Shown here one piece after another: positions 9,158 through 18,069 of a stretch of 64,000 nt of DNA (the stretch's first letter is position 1; every line of letters begins with the position of its first letter). This stretch comes from Poriferisodalis sp965221195 (GTDB lineage Bacteria > Actinomycetota > Acidimicrobiia > Acidimicrobiales > Poriferisodalaceae), in the NCBI GenBank assembly GCA_965221195.1, contig OZ244864.1:1550001-1614000 (forward strand), written 5' to 3'. The position numbers and the translations under genes were made by a program. Under the pieces are notes generated by a model. The model was not told where the DNA came from. It saw only the letters and a list, made by a program, of their open reading frames with translations, and made no database searches.

Positions 9158-9179
9158 ACGAGCACTGCTCGTATCGGCG

Positions 9180-10349
9180 TCACGTCAGCTTGGCTGCGAT
9201 GGAACCCGATGAGCGCAGTGCCGTGCCGTCTGCTAGTTGGGTGACGAAATGACGGGTCGGTCCGTCCATAGCTTCGGCAATGAGATCGTCGAGCAGGTCG
9301 CTGAGGGTGTTGCCTTCACTTGCCCAGAAGTACCAGCTCAGTGAGCCGGGAATCGGGTTGATCTCATTCACCCATAGACCTGCCGGGTCTTCGCCTCCAT
9401 CCCAGAGGAAGTCAATGCGCATGACCGACCGGGCCATCACGAGGCGGCTCACCTCGGCTGCCGCAGCGCGCAACGCTGATTCGATAGTGGTCGGCAGTAC
9501 TGCTGGCAGCTCGCGCGGTGCTGTGGCCATGCCACCTCCGCCACTCAGGTACTTCTCGGCGTAGGTGTAGATCGTGCTGTCGCTGCGCAGCGGCCGTTCC
9601 ACCGCACTCAGCCGCAGTTGCGGCCAAGTCCGCACGGAGATGTTCAAGTCGATGGAGTCGGTGAGGTAGCGCTGCACTGTTGCGCCGTCACGCAGCAGCG
9701 GTGATGTGCCTGCGAGGGCCTGAGCCGTTGCAAGGTCTTCGACGATCTCGATTCCTATAGACGACCCGCCAAAGCGTGGCTTGACGATAAGCGGGCCTTG
9801 GGCCAGGTCTGTGATGTTGCTGTCTGAGATGCCGCTGTCTGTCGTGTTGCTGTCTGTTGTATCGCCGTCGTCGGGACCCTCAGGCGTGAGCAGCCACAGC
9901 GGCAGTGCGGGCAGCCCCGCAGCGGCGATGGTGCCGCTGAATGCCAACTTGTCCATGCAGATCGCTGCGCTGGCTTGGCTAGGCCCGGTGTAGGGGACTC
10001 CTGCGAGGTCCCACACAGCCGACAGTCCGCCGTCCTCGCCGGGACCGCCGTGGCAGCAGTTGACGACGACATCAACGGGCACTGGTCGACGACGACGGTC
10101 GCTGCGTACGAAACCGCCGCCGGGACGCACTGCGAGATCGACTTCCGACGCTGCACGCGGCAGACCGGCGGCAAATGCTGCTGGTTCGATGTCGGTGGGG
10201 ACTTCGTACCAGCGACCTACCGGTGACCAATACAGCGCTATGGGCTTGCGCCCGGCTTCAGCGAGAGCGTGTACTGCCTGCAACCCTGTGAGGATTGAGA
10301 TGTCGTGCTCAGGCGACGGGCCGCCGAAGCAGACACCGGGACGAGTCAT
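9180..10349 (-). CDS. ddl: D-alanine--D-alanine ligase
   Basis: 389 residues. Joins two D-Ala with ATP to make the dipeptide that MurF adds to the peptidoglycan precursor. Visible ATP-grasp landmarks: FGGPSPEHDISI at the N-terminus, CCHGGPGEDGG, KPRFGGSSIG for ATP, and NEINPIPGSLS for magnesium and substrate. The start at 10349 is preferred because AAGGTG lies 10 bp upstream; the frame continues to 10430, but that extension is just a translated 11-bp repeat. A linker of about 20 residues rich in Asp, Thr and Ser (TTDSNTTDSGISDSNITD), made by a 15-bp tandem repeat, sits between the central and ATP-binding regions. It is the last gene of the murF group, separated from murF by a restriction-modification gene. 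Confidence 0.93.
   Translation of the reverse strand: MTRPGVCFGGPSPEHDISILTGLQAVHALAEAGRKPIALYWSPVGRWYEVPTDIEPAAFAAGLPRAASEVDLAVRPGGGFVRSDRRRRPVPVDVVVNCCHGGPGEDGGLSAVWDLAGVPYTGPSQASAAICMDKLAFSGTIAAAGLPALPLWLLTPEGPDDGDTTDSNTTDSGISDSNITDLAQGPLIVKPRFGGSSIGIEIVEDLATAQALAGTSPLLRDGATVQRYLTDSIDLNISVRTWPQLRLSAVERPLRSDSTIYTYAEKYLSGGGGMATAPRELPAVLPTTIESALRAAAAEVSRLVMARSVMRIDFLWDGGEDPAGLWVNEINPIPGSLSWYFWASEGNTLSDLLDDLIAEAMDGPTRHFVTQLADGTALRSSGSIAAKLT
9813..9857. repeat. Three 15-bp units inside ddl
   Basis: Units GATGTTGCTGTCTGA, GATGCCGCTGTCTGT and CGTGTTGCTGTCTGT at 9813, 9828 and 9843, followed by a decayed unit. The 15-bp period keeps frame and creates the Asp/Thr/Ser linker in the ligase. Confidence 0.85.
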
Positions 10350-10362
10350 AGGCCGCTTCACC

Positions 10363-10395
10363 TTGTTTGATTGTTGTTTGATTGTCGTTTGATTG
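10363..10395. repeat. Three 11-bp units upstream of ddl
   Basis: TTGTTTGATTG at 10363 and 10374 and TCGTTTGATTG at 10385, just upstream of the ddl ribosome binding site. The 11-bp period would break a frame when copy number changes, supporting the shorter ddl start. Confidence 0.85.
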
Positions 10396-10460
10396 TCAGA
10401 TGGGCAGGACGGGCTGGTTGCAATGTCCACGGACGTTGTTGACGGTACCGGCGTTCTGGT

Positions 10461-13400
10461 TCAGGTTGCGTGATCGGGGAGAATCTGCTTCGCCTGCTCG
10501 TCGATATGTGCGAGAACTCCGGTTTCGGTGAGGTAGCTGCGGATACGCTGAGAAGCTGCTACTTGCCCGATTTCTGCTGCTATGTCTAGCTTTGCGACGG
10601 CCCTTTCGGCTTGTGCAGCCAGTGCAGCGAGCTGGGTGTGAGCGGGGTTGGTGTGGTCATAAGCGGGGATAGGCACTGCTCGCCACGGGTTCGTCTGAAA
10701 ATGCCTGCCGCTTGTGCGGCTGTGCAGGAACGCCTGCCTCAGACACGGTGCGTTGAGCACTGCCACGAGATAGCGGGCCTCGGCTGCGCTGCCGGCTTTG
10801 CGCCAAAAGACCGACGAGTTGACCACGGCGGAACGAACCTTCACCCGTGCTGCGCGCATGATGTCGCCTGACCCTGGGTAGATCACCATCCAGGCTCTCG
10901 GTGCTGCCGAGAGTGGGAGTTGCGCAGACAGTTCGTTGTGGTAGTTGATCCGGGTGAGCAGGGTCTTCGGGGTATTGCTGCCTTCGCCTTTGTTCTTGCT
11001 GTACAGATCGTCCAGTTTCTCCCAGAAAGGCTCTTGGCAGGACTGCTCCTGCGTCAACATCCGTCCGTCAGTGTCGCATGGCACAACTGCTTGGACAGGC
11101 GGAGCGACAGAGAACGGGCGCAGCTGCTGAGATTGCAGCATCGGCAGCAGCCAGCGACTGGGGACTTCGCCGGTTTGCGGCGACAGATCTTTCCATGGCG
11201 ACTTGTCTGAGCGGAGTGTCGTGATCTCGCTGCGGTCATTGCGCGCATCAGATGCAGTGCTTTGGTCAATGATGGTCAGCACCTTCGGCGTAATCGTCGC
11301 TCCTTGTCGCCATGTTTCAGCACTGTACGCCGATGCAAGCCGCGGAAACGAAACCTCAGGCTGCCAGCGCAGCAGTGCTCGAGCTTGCGCCCAAGTCATA
11401 TGTGCTTCTGGTTCTTGTGCAGGACATGACATCACCAGCACATGGCCGTCTGCTGCTGTTTTGGCAGATGCGAGCGAATGCGCCTGCGGTAGATCTTCGG
11501 GCCTGCGTTTTTCATACAGCACACAGCAGCGACGGGCGTCCCCTCCGCCGAACACCTGAGTTTTTGAGAAGTCCAATGCTTGGGCAAGATGCTGCTTGTG
11601 CCAGTCACGAAATCTTTGCCAGTTGCCGCCTCGGATAGCAGATGCTTTCGTGACCCACGCCGCCGGATCGGTTTTGGGCTGCGCGAGGTAGCTCATACGG
11701 GCGTGACGGATGAAGAGTTGGGCGATATCAAAATGCGGGGCTTGTATGCCACCGGTCCACAAGCCAAGACTCTCGGTGCGGTTGTCTTTGCCGGCCAAGG
11801 CTTCCAGCACTTTCTTGCGGTCGCCGCGAATGTCGGCAACTTTCACCCACGGCGGATTCGCAACAATCCGATTCACTTTGCGATGTGAAAGCTGATCGGC
11901 GCCGATCACGTTGGTGATGAACCATGTCCACACCGAGTTGCCTTCCGCTTCGATGACAGTCGCAAGAGCCGTGTGCCCAGACTTGATCGCTTCTAGTTCT
12001 TCCGGGAGTTTGTGGGCGATGTCACTCGGCAAGGCGGAGCCGGAAGTGGCGGCTTCGACGATCCGTCCGAGCATTCCCTGAAAGTCTTTGTGCTCAGCGA
12101 ATGCTCTGGGGATGCGTATCTCTCGTTGCTGGGGAGATCGGATCAGCAGTTCCCCGTTTTGAGGCTCGAACAAAGTGCCGGTATCGGTTTGGCGCTGCAT
12201 CAGCGAGTCGCCTTGATACACACGCAGCGCCGACTCTGCTGCCGACGGCGCTGACGGCAGGGCGCGCAGCAGCGTGGCGCGGCTGAACTCGACCGCCACG
12301 GGGTGAATGTCGATGCCGTTGACCAGCAGACACACAACCTCTGCCTGCTGAGCAATGTCCAGCCCCTGCAAAGCACCGCTGGCGAGGAGCCTTCTGGCGC
12401 TGTGATACAAGAACGTGCCCGAACCACAGGTCGGGTCCAGCACGCCGATCCCGTCCAACGACATGCCGCTGTGGATGTGGCTAAGAGCAGCCTGCACGCT
12501 CTGCTGACACCAGTCGTCGTCCAGCACTTCGCTCACCATCATCTCTGCGAGCCAGTCAGGGGTGTAGACCTCGCCGAAATCTTTGCGGTCTTGAGCGTCG
12601 ACGAACTGCTCATACAACGGCCTGAGCACATCACCAGACGTCAACCTCCACTCGAACCCACAAATCCGATCAAGCAACGTCTGCGCCCACCGTTCACCAG
12701 ACGGGGTGTCAAGAATCCAGCCGAGGAAGCCGTTGCCGATGAGCTTGAGCGGGTCAGGACGCGCGTCGGGATTGGTGAGCGTGTGCTCAACGCCTCGCGC
12801 CAACGCAACCAAGAAACTGTGCGCCACAAACAGACGGGTCTCGCCGCCAGCGGCAGGAGCCATACCGGAGCCGCGCAGCATGTCAAGCCACAGTTGCCGT
12901 TTTGTTTCGGTGGTCCGCTGACTGCGCGCATGTTTGACGACCTGGTCATGAAGCGCGAACAACTTGCTCAGGTCGTCTTCGAATTCAGATACCGGGTTGA
13001 GAGGAATCCGCGGCTTCCCTATCGGCGCAGCGTCGAGCAGAGGGGCGATCTCCCGAAGAAGCGCAGCGGCGGATTGCGGCCTGAAGTTGCCGAGCACAAG
13101 CGACGGTGCCCTGCTTGCCCTGCTATGAGGGAACTCCCAGACATGCCACACCTGCCCGTCGGTGACGATTCCGATCCATGCACGATCGGGCGCTTGATCG
13201 GGCAGTTGATCGATCTCGTGCTCTATCTCCGCTCTCACATACCGCTCGAGCTGATCGAAAGGCGAAACCGAACCAGACCGAGAAGCAAGCGGCTGATTGG
13301 CCGCTCCCGCCTTCTTCACCTCAATGAACACCCGTCGCCGAGGCAGGTAAATATCGGCGCGGCCCGCGCCTCTGGAATGCTCTTCTTTGCTCTCTTCAAC

Positions 13401-13511
13401 ACCTAACGCTCGCAACAGACGGAGCACCACTGTCACGATGTCACGCTCGGAACGGCTCGGATCAGCGTTCAACAAATCCGCAGCAGCCTTGTCTGCATCT
13501 GCGTTGTGCAT
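10461..13511 (-). CDS. Type IIG-like restriction enzyme: PD-(D/E)XK nuclease fused to N6-adenine methyltransferase
   Basis: 1016 residues. ATG 13511 is preceded by AAGGAGG at a good distance, which decides the start over a longer frame reaching 13595. The N-terminus holds a nuclease core GRADIYL...FIEVKK (D53, E64, K66). The middle is a gamma-class N6-adenine methyltransferase: SAM motif DPTCGSGTF near 360 and catalytic NPPW near 550. The remaining 450 residues should hold target recognition. One chain carrying nuclease, methylase and recognition fits Eco57I/MmeI-like type IIG enzymes that cut and modify with one polypeptide. It sits between murF and ddl on the same strand. A solitary defence methylase with an inactive nuclease cannot be excluded. 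Confidence 0.85.
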   Translation of the reverse strand: MHNADADKAAADLLNADPSRSERDIVTVVLRLLRALGVEESKEEHSRGAGRADIYLPRRRVFIEVKKAGAANQPLASRSGSVSPFDQLERYVRAEIEHEIDQLPDQAPDRAWIGIVTDGQVWHVWEFPHSRASRAPSLVLGNFRPQSAAALLREIAPLLDAAPIGKPRIPLNPVSEFEDDLSKLFALHDQVVKHARSQRTTETKRQLWLDMLRGSGMAPAAGGETRLFVAHSFLVALARGVEHTLTNPDARPDPLKLIGNGFLGWILDTPSGERWAQTLLDRICGFEWRLTSGDVLRPLYEQFVDAQDRKDFGEVYTPDWLAEMMVSEVLDDDWCQQSVQAALSHIHSGMSLDGIGVLDPTCGSGTFLYHSARRLLASGALQGLDIAQQAEVVCLLVNGIDIHPVAVEFSRATLLRALPSAPSAAESALRVYQGDSLMQRQTDTGTLFEPQNGELLIRSPQQREIRIPRAFAEHKDFQGMLGRIVEAATSGSALPSDIAHKLPEELEAIKSGHTALATVIEAEGNSVWTWFITNVIGADQLSHRKVNRIVANPPWVKVADIRGDRKKVLEALAGKDNRTESLGLWTGGIQAPHFDIAQLFIRHARMSYLAQPKTDPAAWVTKASAIRGGNWQRFRDWHKQHLAQALDFSKTQVFGGGDARRCCVLYEKRRPEDLPQAHSLASAKTAADGHVLVMSCPAQEPEAHMTWAQARALLRWQPEVSFPRLASAYSAETWRQGATITPKVLTIIDQSTASDARNDRSEITTLRSDKSPWKDLSPQTGEVPSRWLLPMLQSQQLRPFSVAPPVQAVVPCDTDGRMLTQEQSCQEPFWEKLDDLYSKNKGEGSNTPKTLLTRINYHNELSAQLPLSAAPRAWMVIYPGSGDIMRAARVKVRSAVVNSSVFWRKAGSAAEARYLVAVLNAPCLRQAFLHSRTSGRHFQTNPWRAVPIPAYDHTNPAHTQLAALAAQAERAVAKLDIAAEIGQVAASQRIRSYLTETGVLAHIDEQAKQILPDHAT

Positions 13512-13594
13512 GAGTGTCCTCCTTAGGCAGCAGTGTGGCAGTGCTGTCATCGTCTCATCTGGGTGTGACAACAAGCCGGTCGCTCGGTGCGTCA

Positions 13595-15280
13595 TCAGGG
13601 GTAGTGATCGGGGAGGTCGTTCTCATAGAGGACGGCATCGCCGGAGGTGAGATGGCTGCGTACCCAAGCGACTGCTTCGTCGCGGCTTGCCACAAGATGG
13701 ACAGCGGCAGTTTGGCTGGCACCGTCGTACACCAAGCCGTTGGAGCCGTTCTTGCGTATCGCACGACGTGCCGCGGCTCGGTCCCACCCTGTTGAGCCTT
13801 CTAGCAAGGCTGAACGGTTGGTTCGGCCGACGATGATGACATCATCGGCGATCTGAGCTGCGTGAGCGCCGAGTTGTCGGTTGTCGGGGGCTTGACGGCG
13901 ACCGAGTTCCACCATGCCTCCGGTGACTAGTACGCGTCGGCGTGCATCGGTCTGTGCGAGAAGGTTCAGGGCGGCCCGCGCACCAGCAGGATTGGAGTTG
14001 TAGGTGTCGTCGATGACCGTGACTCCGGAGGGGCTGCGACCAATAGTGCGGCGATGCTCAGGCGTTGGCAGGTCCTCCAAACCGATAGCGATGTCGGCAT
14101 CGGAGACTCCCAGCACCGACGCCGCAGCGACAGCGCAGGCAATGTTCGTAGACGCAGCGTCGCCCAGATGACCGACCGCTATTTCCCTGCCGAACAGCAC
14201 CACGCGGCGCACCACAGCTTGAGACTCAGCTTGAGACACGGTTTCGGCATCAGCCTCGCTGGACAAGTTCGATAATTTCTCTGTGGGTGTCTGTGGGGGC
14301 GACCCATTTGGAGCTGCGCTTGCTAGCACCGTCGCGTCTGCGGTCGGGTCCTGTGCGGAGCAGCGGATGACTCGCAGGCCTGACGCAGCCAAACGGTCTG
14401 CTTCTGCGCTCAAGCCGTAGGCATCGACGTTGAGAATCGCTGTGCGACTTGTGGCGAAGATCTCCGATTTGGCGGTCACTATGCGATCGAGACTGCCGAA
14501 TCTTTCCAGATGAACCGGGCCGATGGCGGCCACTACCGACACCGACGGACGCACCCATCTAGTCATGGAAGCAATTTCACCTGGCCCGAAGGTGCCCATT
14601 TCGGCGATGAACACCTCAGTGCCGTCTGTGAGGTGCTCATTGACGGTGCGACTCACCCCGGCGGTGTTGTTGAAGCTCGCTGGTGTGGCCAACACTGCCC
14701 GAGACCCCTCTGTGAGATGGCGCAGATAGCCCTTGATGGTGGTCTTGCCGTACGACCCGGTGACAGCGACCCGCACGGGATCGACCTTGTCGAGTCGTTG
14801 CTGGGCTCGATGCACCCAGCGGCGAGTCAGCACCCCTTCGAGCGGTGCCAAGATCGCCAACGTGATATCGACCCACAGCGGCATGCCGAACAGCAGAACG
14901 GCGGTGACTGGCGCGGCCACTCCAGCGAGCAGCCCGACAACGATCAGCGTCAGCCCGACCAGCGTCAGTGTTGATGCGATGGTGATGAGCCGACGTGTCC
15001 ACGCCAACGGGCTAGATCGCCCGCGCAAGCTGAGCCCACGGGGTCCGGCGCCCACAGCGGCTGCGGTAATGGCTGGCGCCCACTCAAAGGTGCCGCTCAG
15101 CACCACACCTACGGCTGCTGCGAGAGCCAGAACCCGGTTGCGCGTGTCGAGCAGCCACCAGCGCCGAGCGAAACGCGAGGTACGACCGATGCCGTAGTGC
15201 TCTCGCTGCGCCACTCGCAGCCAGCGAGCAGCCGGAAGCACGCCGGAGACGACTGCTACCCACAGCACAACTTGGTTCAT
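13595..15280 (-). CDS. murF: MurF-like Mur ligase with N-terminal membrane domain
   Basis: 561 residues. The catalytic part starts near residue 170: P-loop TGSYGKTT at 174-181, SFNNTAGVSRTVNEHL, EMGTFGPGEI, then VIDDTYNSNP and the glutamate ligase C-terminal domain with TGGMVELG. These fit MurF, which adds D-Ala-D-Ala to UDP-MurNAc-tripeptide. The first 150 residues are unusual: instead of MurF's small UDP-binding domain there are about four hydrophobic segments (1-20, 48-78, 98-122, 125-150), implying the ligase is held in the membrane. Genome context with ddl supports MurF, but a MurT-like or other Mur-family ligase is possible. Two tandem 15-bp units lie upstream. Confidence 0.8.
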   Translation of the reverse strand: MNQVVLWVAVVSGVLPAARWLRVAQREHYGIGRTSRFARRWWLLDTRNRVLALAAAVGVVLSGTFEWAPAITAAAVGAGPRGLSLRGRSSPLAWTRRLITIASTLTLVGLTLIVVGLLAGVAAPVTAVLLFGMPLWVDITLAILAPLEGVLTRRWVHRAQQRLDKVDPVRVAVTGSYGKTTIKGYLRHLTEGSRAVLATPASFNNTAGVSRTVNEHLTDGTEVFIAEMGTFGPGEIASMTRWVRPSVSVVAAIGPVHLERFGSLDRIVTAKSEIFATSRTAILNVDAYGLSAEADRLAASGLRVIRCSAQDPTADATVLASAAPNGSPPQTPTEKLSNLSSEADAETVSQAESQAVVRRVVLFGREIAVGHLGDAASTNIACAVAAASVLGVSDADIAIGLEDLPTPEHRRTIGRSPSGVTVIDDTYNSNPAGARAALNLLAQTDARRRVLVTGGMVELGRRQAPDNRQLGAHAAQIADDVIIVGRTNRSALLEGSTGWDRAAARRAIRKNGSNGLVYDGASQTAAVHLVASRDEAVAWVRSHLTSGDAVLYENDLPDHYP

Positions 15281-15367
15281 GCGACTCCGTTCATTGGCTG
15301 CGGTTCATGAAACTGCATCTGGTACGTCTGGTAAGTCCAGTGTCTGCTACGCACGGTGTCTGGCGTG

Positions 15368-15437
15368 CCAGTGTCTGACGCGCCAGTGTCTGACGCGCCA
15401 GCCACAGCACAACCAATCACAGCATCAATCACAGCAT
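15368..15437. repeat. 15-bp and 12-bp tandem repeats between the hydrolase gene and murF
   Basis: CCAGTGTCTGACGCG is repeated perfectly at 15368 and 15383, with an older unit before them. Next to it AATCACAGCATC/G is repeated with a 12-bp period (15414-15437), running into the 3' end of the hydrolase gene. Confidence 0.85.
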
Positions 15438-16196
15438 GTTGAGGCGTCCCACCACGGCATCAACTAGTGCCGGTGCAGCCTCGGTTGGCACGAAGTGCCC
15501 CACATCTTCAAGCACCGTCAGCCGTGCATCGGGGAGTATCTCGCATGCCTGCTGCGCGACCGTCAAGGGCACCGAACCGTCGTCACGGCCCCACACCAGC
15601 TCAACAGGCTGACAAATTTGTCGGAGCTGCGTTTCGTACGTCTCATTGACGACGCGTACAAGCACATCTCGCATGACACCCGACGCAGCGCGATAGTCGG
15701 CACTGCCAAAACGCTGTCGCATGCGCTCCATTGCATCGTCGCTTACCCATCCGCGCTTTGCCAGCCCTCGAATTAGTCGGTACCGCACGGCAGAGCGCGA
15801 GCGCGCTTGGTTGGACCCGCGCAACAACGGCACCCCGCACAGCACAAGCGCAGCAACGGTGTCTGCGTAGCGAAAGGCCAACTCGACGGCCACTCGTCCG
15901 CCGAAACTGTGACCGATCAGCACAAGCCGCTCGTCGCATTCGTCGAATACCGGCGCGACCATCGCGGCGTAACCCGCAGCACCGCAGGGTTCCGCGGGTG
16001 CGGCGCTGGCGCCGAAGCCGGGAAGGTCTAAGGCCACAGCACCAACTGCTGCACCGCAAGAGACGAGACGTGCCATGGACGGGCCGAAGTCGGCATGGCT
16101 GCGGCCCCAGCCGTGCAAAGCGACGACCGTTGCCGGTTCAGAGCCGAACCGGCTCCCAAAGAGGGTGCCGTCAGCGAAGCTGCGCAGAGGCTGCAA
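15429..16196 (-). CDS. Alpha/beta-fold hydrolase
   Basis: 255 residues from a TTG two bases after the leuA stop. Shows the alpha/beta hydrolase signature: oxyanion region VVALHGWG, nucleophile elbow GHSFGG, late acid WGRDDGSVP and catalytic His in EDVGHFVP. No lid domain that would betray a substrate is obvious. Such enzymes cleave esters, thioesters or C-C bonds. Its place directly after leuA and before murF suggests co-transcription but not a shared pathway. Confidence 0.85.
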   Translation of the reverse strand: MQPLRSFADGTLFGSRFGSEPATVVALHGWGRSHADFGPSMARLVSCGAAVGAVALDLPGFGASAAPAEPCGAAGYAAMVAPVFDECDERLVLIGHSFGGRVAVELAFRYADTVAALVLCGVPLLRGSNQARSRSAVRYRLIRGLAKRGWVSDDAMERMRQRFGSADYRAASGVMRDVLVRVVNETYETQLRQICQPVELVWGRDDGSVPLTVAQQACEILPDARLTVLEDVGHFVPTEAAPALVDAVVGRLNML

Positions 16197-16198
16197 GC

Positions 16199-17926
16199 TC
16201 AGTGGGTCTTAGTTCCCGTTGGGGCGGATGTGTGCGACCGGTTGATAGCAGACAGCAGAGCCCGGAAGCTCGCAGTGACGATGTTGGGATGCAGTCCCAC
16301 ACCCCAGTACACGTCGCGGGACGATGTCTCGATTTCGACGTAAGCCGCAGCATCGGCGCCAGCACCGGCCCCCACTGCGTGTTCTTGGTAATCGACCAAG
16401 CTGATCTCGATCCCGAGCGCCTCAACTAGGGCGCTCTTGAACGCCGACAGCGGTCCGTTACCGCGCCCTTTAGCCCGTATCTCGCCGTCGGGGGCTTTGA
16501 TGGTGGCTTCCACTTCAGACTCCTCAGATGACTCTGAATCAAAGTGGCTGCGATGGCCGACGTAACTGTATGGCGACTCCGCATACAGGTAGGTCTCGTC
16601 GAAGGTTTTCTTGATCGCTTCGGGCAGTATTTCGCCGCCTTCATCGGTGATGGCTTGGATCACGCTGCTGAACTCAATCTGGAGCCGCCGCGGTAGATCA
16701 AGACCAAAGGTGTGCTTCATGACGTACGCTACGCCGCCCTTGCCAGACTGGCTGTTGACGCGGATGACATCTTGATACGTGCGGCCCACATGCGCCGGGT
16801 CTATCGGCAGGTATGGCACCTCCCAGAAGTCATAGTCGTCTGGCAGCGCCTCGAAACCTTTCTTGATTGCGTCCTGATGGCTGCCGCTGAAGGCCGTGTA
16901 CACCAAGTCACCTCCATAGGGATGGCGGGGATGAACCGGCAACTGGTTGCAGTACTCGGTGATGCGACGCAGGTGGTCGATGTGGCTGATGTCGAGTTCG
17001 GGGTCAACTCCTTGGCTGAACAGGTTCATCGCCAAGGTGATGATGTCAACGTTGCCCGTGCGTTCGCCGTTGCCAAACAGCGTGCCTTCCACCCGGTCTG
17101 CGCCTGCCATCACACCGAACTCAGCGGCCGCAACGCCGCAGCCGCGGTCGTTGTGAGGGTGTAGCGACAGCACGACGGCATCGCGATGGTCAACGTTGCG
17201 GTGGAAATATTCAATGAGATCGCCGTAGGTGTTTGGCGTTGCCATCTCGACGGTGGCCGGCAGGTTCAAGATGATCGGATCGTCGGCCGTGGCACCCCAT
17301 TCGGCGCTGACGGCATTGCACACTTCCAACGCGAACTCAATCTCAGTGCCGGTAAAAGATTCGGGCGAGTACTGAAAGCGGATGGTCCCACCGTCATGGC
17401 GTTGCGCCAATTGTTTGCACATCTGAGTGCCCTCTGTGGCAATGTCGCAGATGCCTGCCCGATCAAGCCTGTACACCACCCGCCGCTGCAGCTCAGAGGT
17501 TGGGTTGTACAGATGAACGATGGCTTTGTTTGCGCCAGAGATCGCTTCAAAAGTGCGTTCGATCAACTCCGGTCGGCTTTGCGTCAACACTTGGATCCAT
17601 ACATCGTCGGGAACCAAGTCGTTGTCGATGAGCATGCGGCAGAACTCGAAATCGGGTGCCGAGGCGGACGGGAACCCCACTTCGATCTCTTTGAAGCCCA
17701 TCTCGACGAGCACTTCAAACATCTGGCGCTTACGCTGTACGTCCATGGGGTCGATCAGTGCCTGATTGCCGTCGCGCAGGTCCACCGAGCACCACAGCGG
17801 TGCTGCTGAGATGACCTTGTCGGGCCAGGTTCGGTCCGGTAGGTGCGCGGCAAACGCGTAGGTGCCGTAGAGATGGAACGGCATCGGGCTGGGCTGCTGG
17901 GAGCTGATGCGCTTGATGTCTGCCAT
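16199..17926 (-). CDS. leuA: 2-isopropylmalate synthase
   Basis: 575 residues. Condenses acetyl-CoA with 2-oxoisovalerate, the first committed step of leucine synthesis. The HMGL-like TIM barrel opens with SVDLRDGNQAL and carries the metal-binding segment LHPHNDRGCGVA and the GNGERTGNVD loop, closely as in the actinobacterial LeuA type. The last 140 residues are the allosteric dimer domain that binds leucine. ATG 17926 is preceded by AGGAG seven bases upstream. Transcription is very likely controlled by the leucine attenuator at 18011-18128, and enzyme activity by leucine feedback. Confidence 0.96.
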   Translation of the reverse strand: MADIKRISSQQPSPMPFHLYGTYAFAAHLPDRTWPDKVISAAPLWCSVDLRDGNQALIDPMDVQRKRQMFEVLVEMGFKEIEVGFPSASAPDFEFCRMLIDNDLVPDDVWIQVLTQSRPELIERTFEAISGANKAIVHLYNPTSELQRRVVYRLDRAGICDIATEGTQMCKQLAQRHDGGTIRFQYSPESFTGTEIEFALEVCNAVSAEWGATADDPIILNLPATVEMATPNTYGDLIEYFHRNVDHRDAVVLSLHPHNDRGCGVAAAEFGVMAGADRVEGTLFGNGERTGNVDIITLAMNLFSQGVDPELDISHIDHLRRITEYCNQLPVHPRHPYGGDLVYTAFSGSHQDAIKKGFEALPDDYDFWEVPYLPIDPAHVGRTYQDVIRVNSQSGKGGVAYVMKHTFGLDLPRRLQIEFSSVIQAITDEGGEILPEAIKKTFDETYLYAESPYSYVGHRSHFDSESSEESEVEATIKAPDGEIRAKGRGNGPLSAFKSALVEALGIEISLVDYQEHAVGAGAGADAAAYVEIETSSRDVYWGVGLHPNIVTASFRALLSAINRSHTSAPTGTKTH

Positions 17927-18010
17927 GGGAATCTCCTGCGGTAGGGACGGTTGTTTGGAATTGTGCTGATTGGGGTTGTGGGGAATCGACTCGATTGGGG
18001 CTGGGTCACG

Positions 18011-18041
18011 AAAAAACCTCCTGGCCCGAAGGCGCAGGAGG
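18011..18041 (-). terminator. Intrinsic terminator of the leuA attenuator
   Basis: On the minus strand a stem CCTCCTG/CGCC pairs with GGCC/AGGAGG, one bulged C and a C(TTCG)G tetraloop, followed at once by six T. It lies 84 bp before the leuA start and after the leucine leader peptide, as expected of an attenuation terminator. Confidence 0.9.
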
Positions 18042-18044
18042 CTG

Positions 18045-18069
18045 GGCGAGGACCTGTGCGGTCCTCGCC
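18045..18069 (-). promoter_or_regulatory. Perfect 10-bp pause/anti-terminator hairpin of the leuA leader
   Basis: GGCGAGGACC and its exact complement GGTCCTCGCC flank a five-base loop. The stem begins on the last base of the leader peptide stop codon and ends just before the terminator. In attenuators this is the segment whose folding depends on ribosome position. A clean alternative antiterminator pairing is not obvious by eye. Confidence 0.8.

Noticed and set aside
9158..9172. Palindrome ACGAGCACTGCTCGT between convergent genes as a terminator
   Set aside because: The stem is at most five pairs with a five-base loop and no T-run follows on either strand.
12303..13406. Long plus-strand open frame of 367 codons
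   Set aside because: It lies antisense inside the restriction-methyltransferase gene; composition bias explains it and the translation has no recognisable motif.
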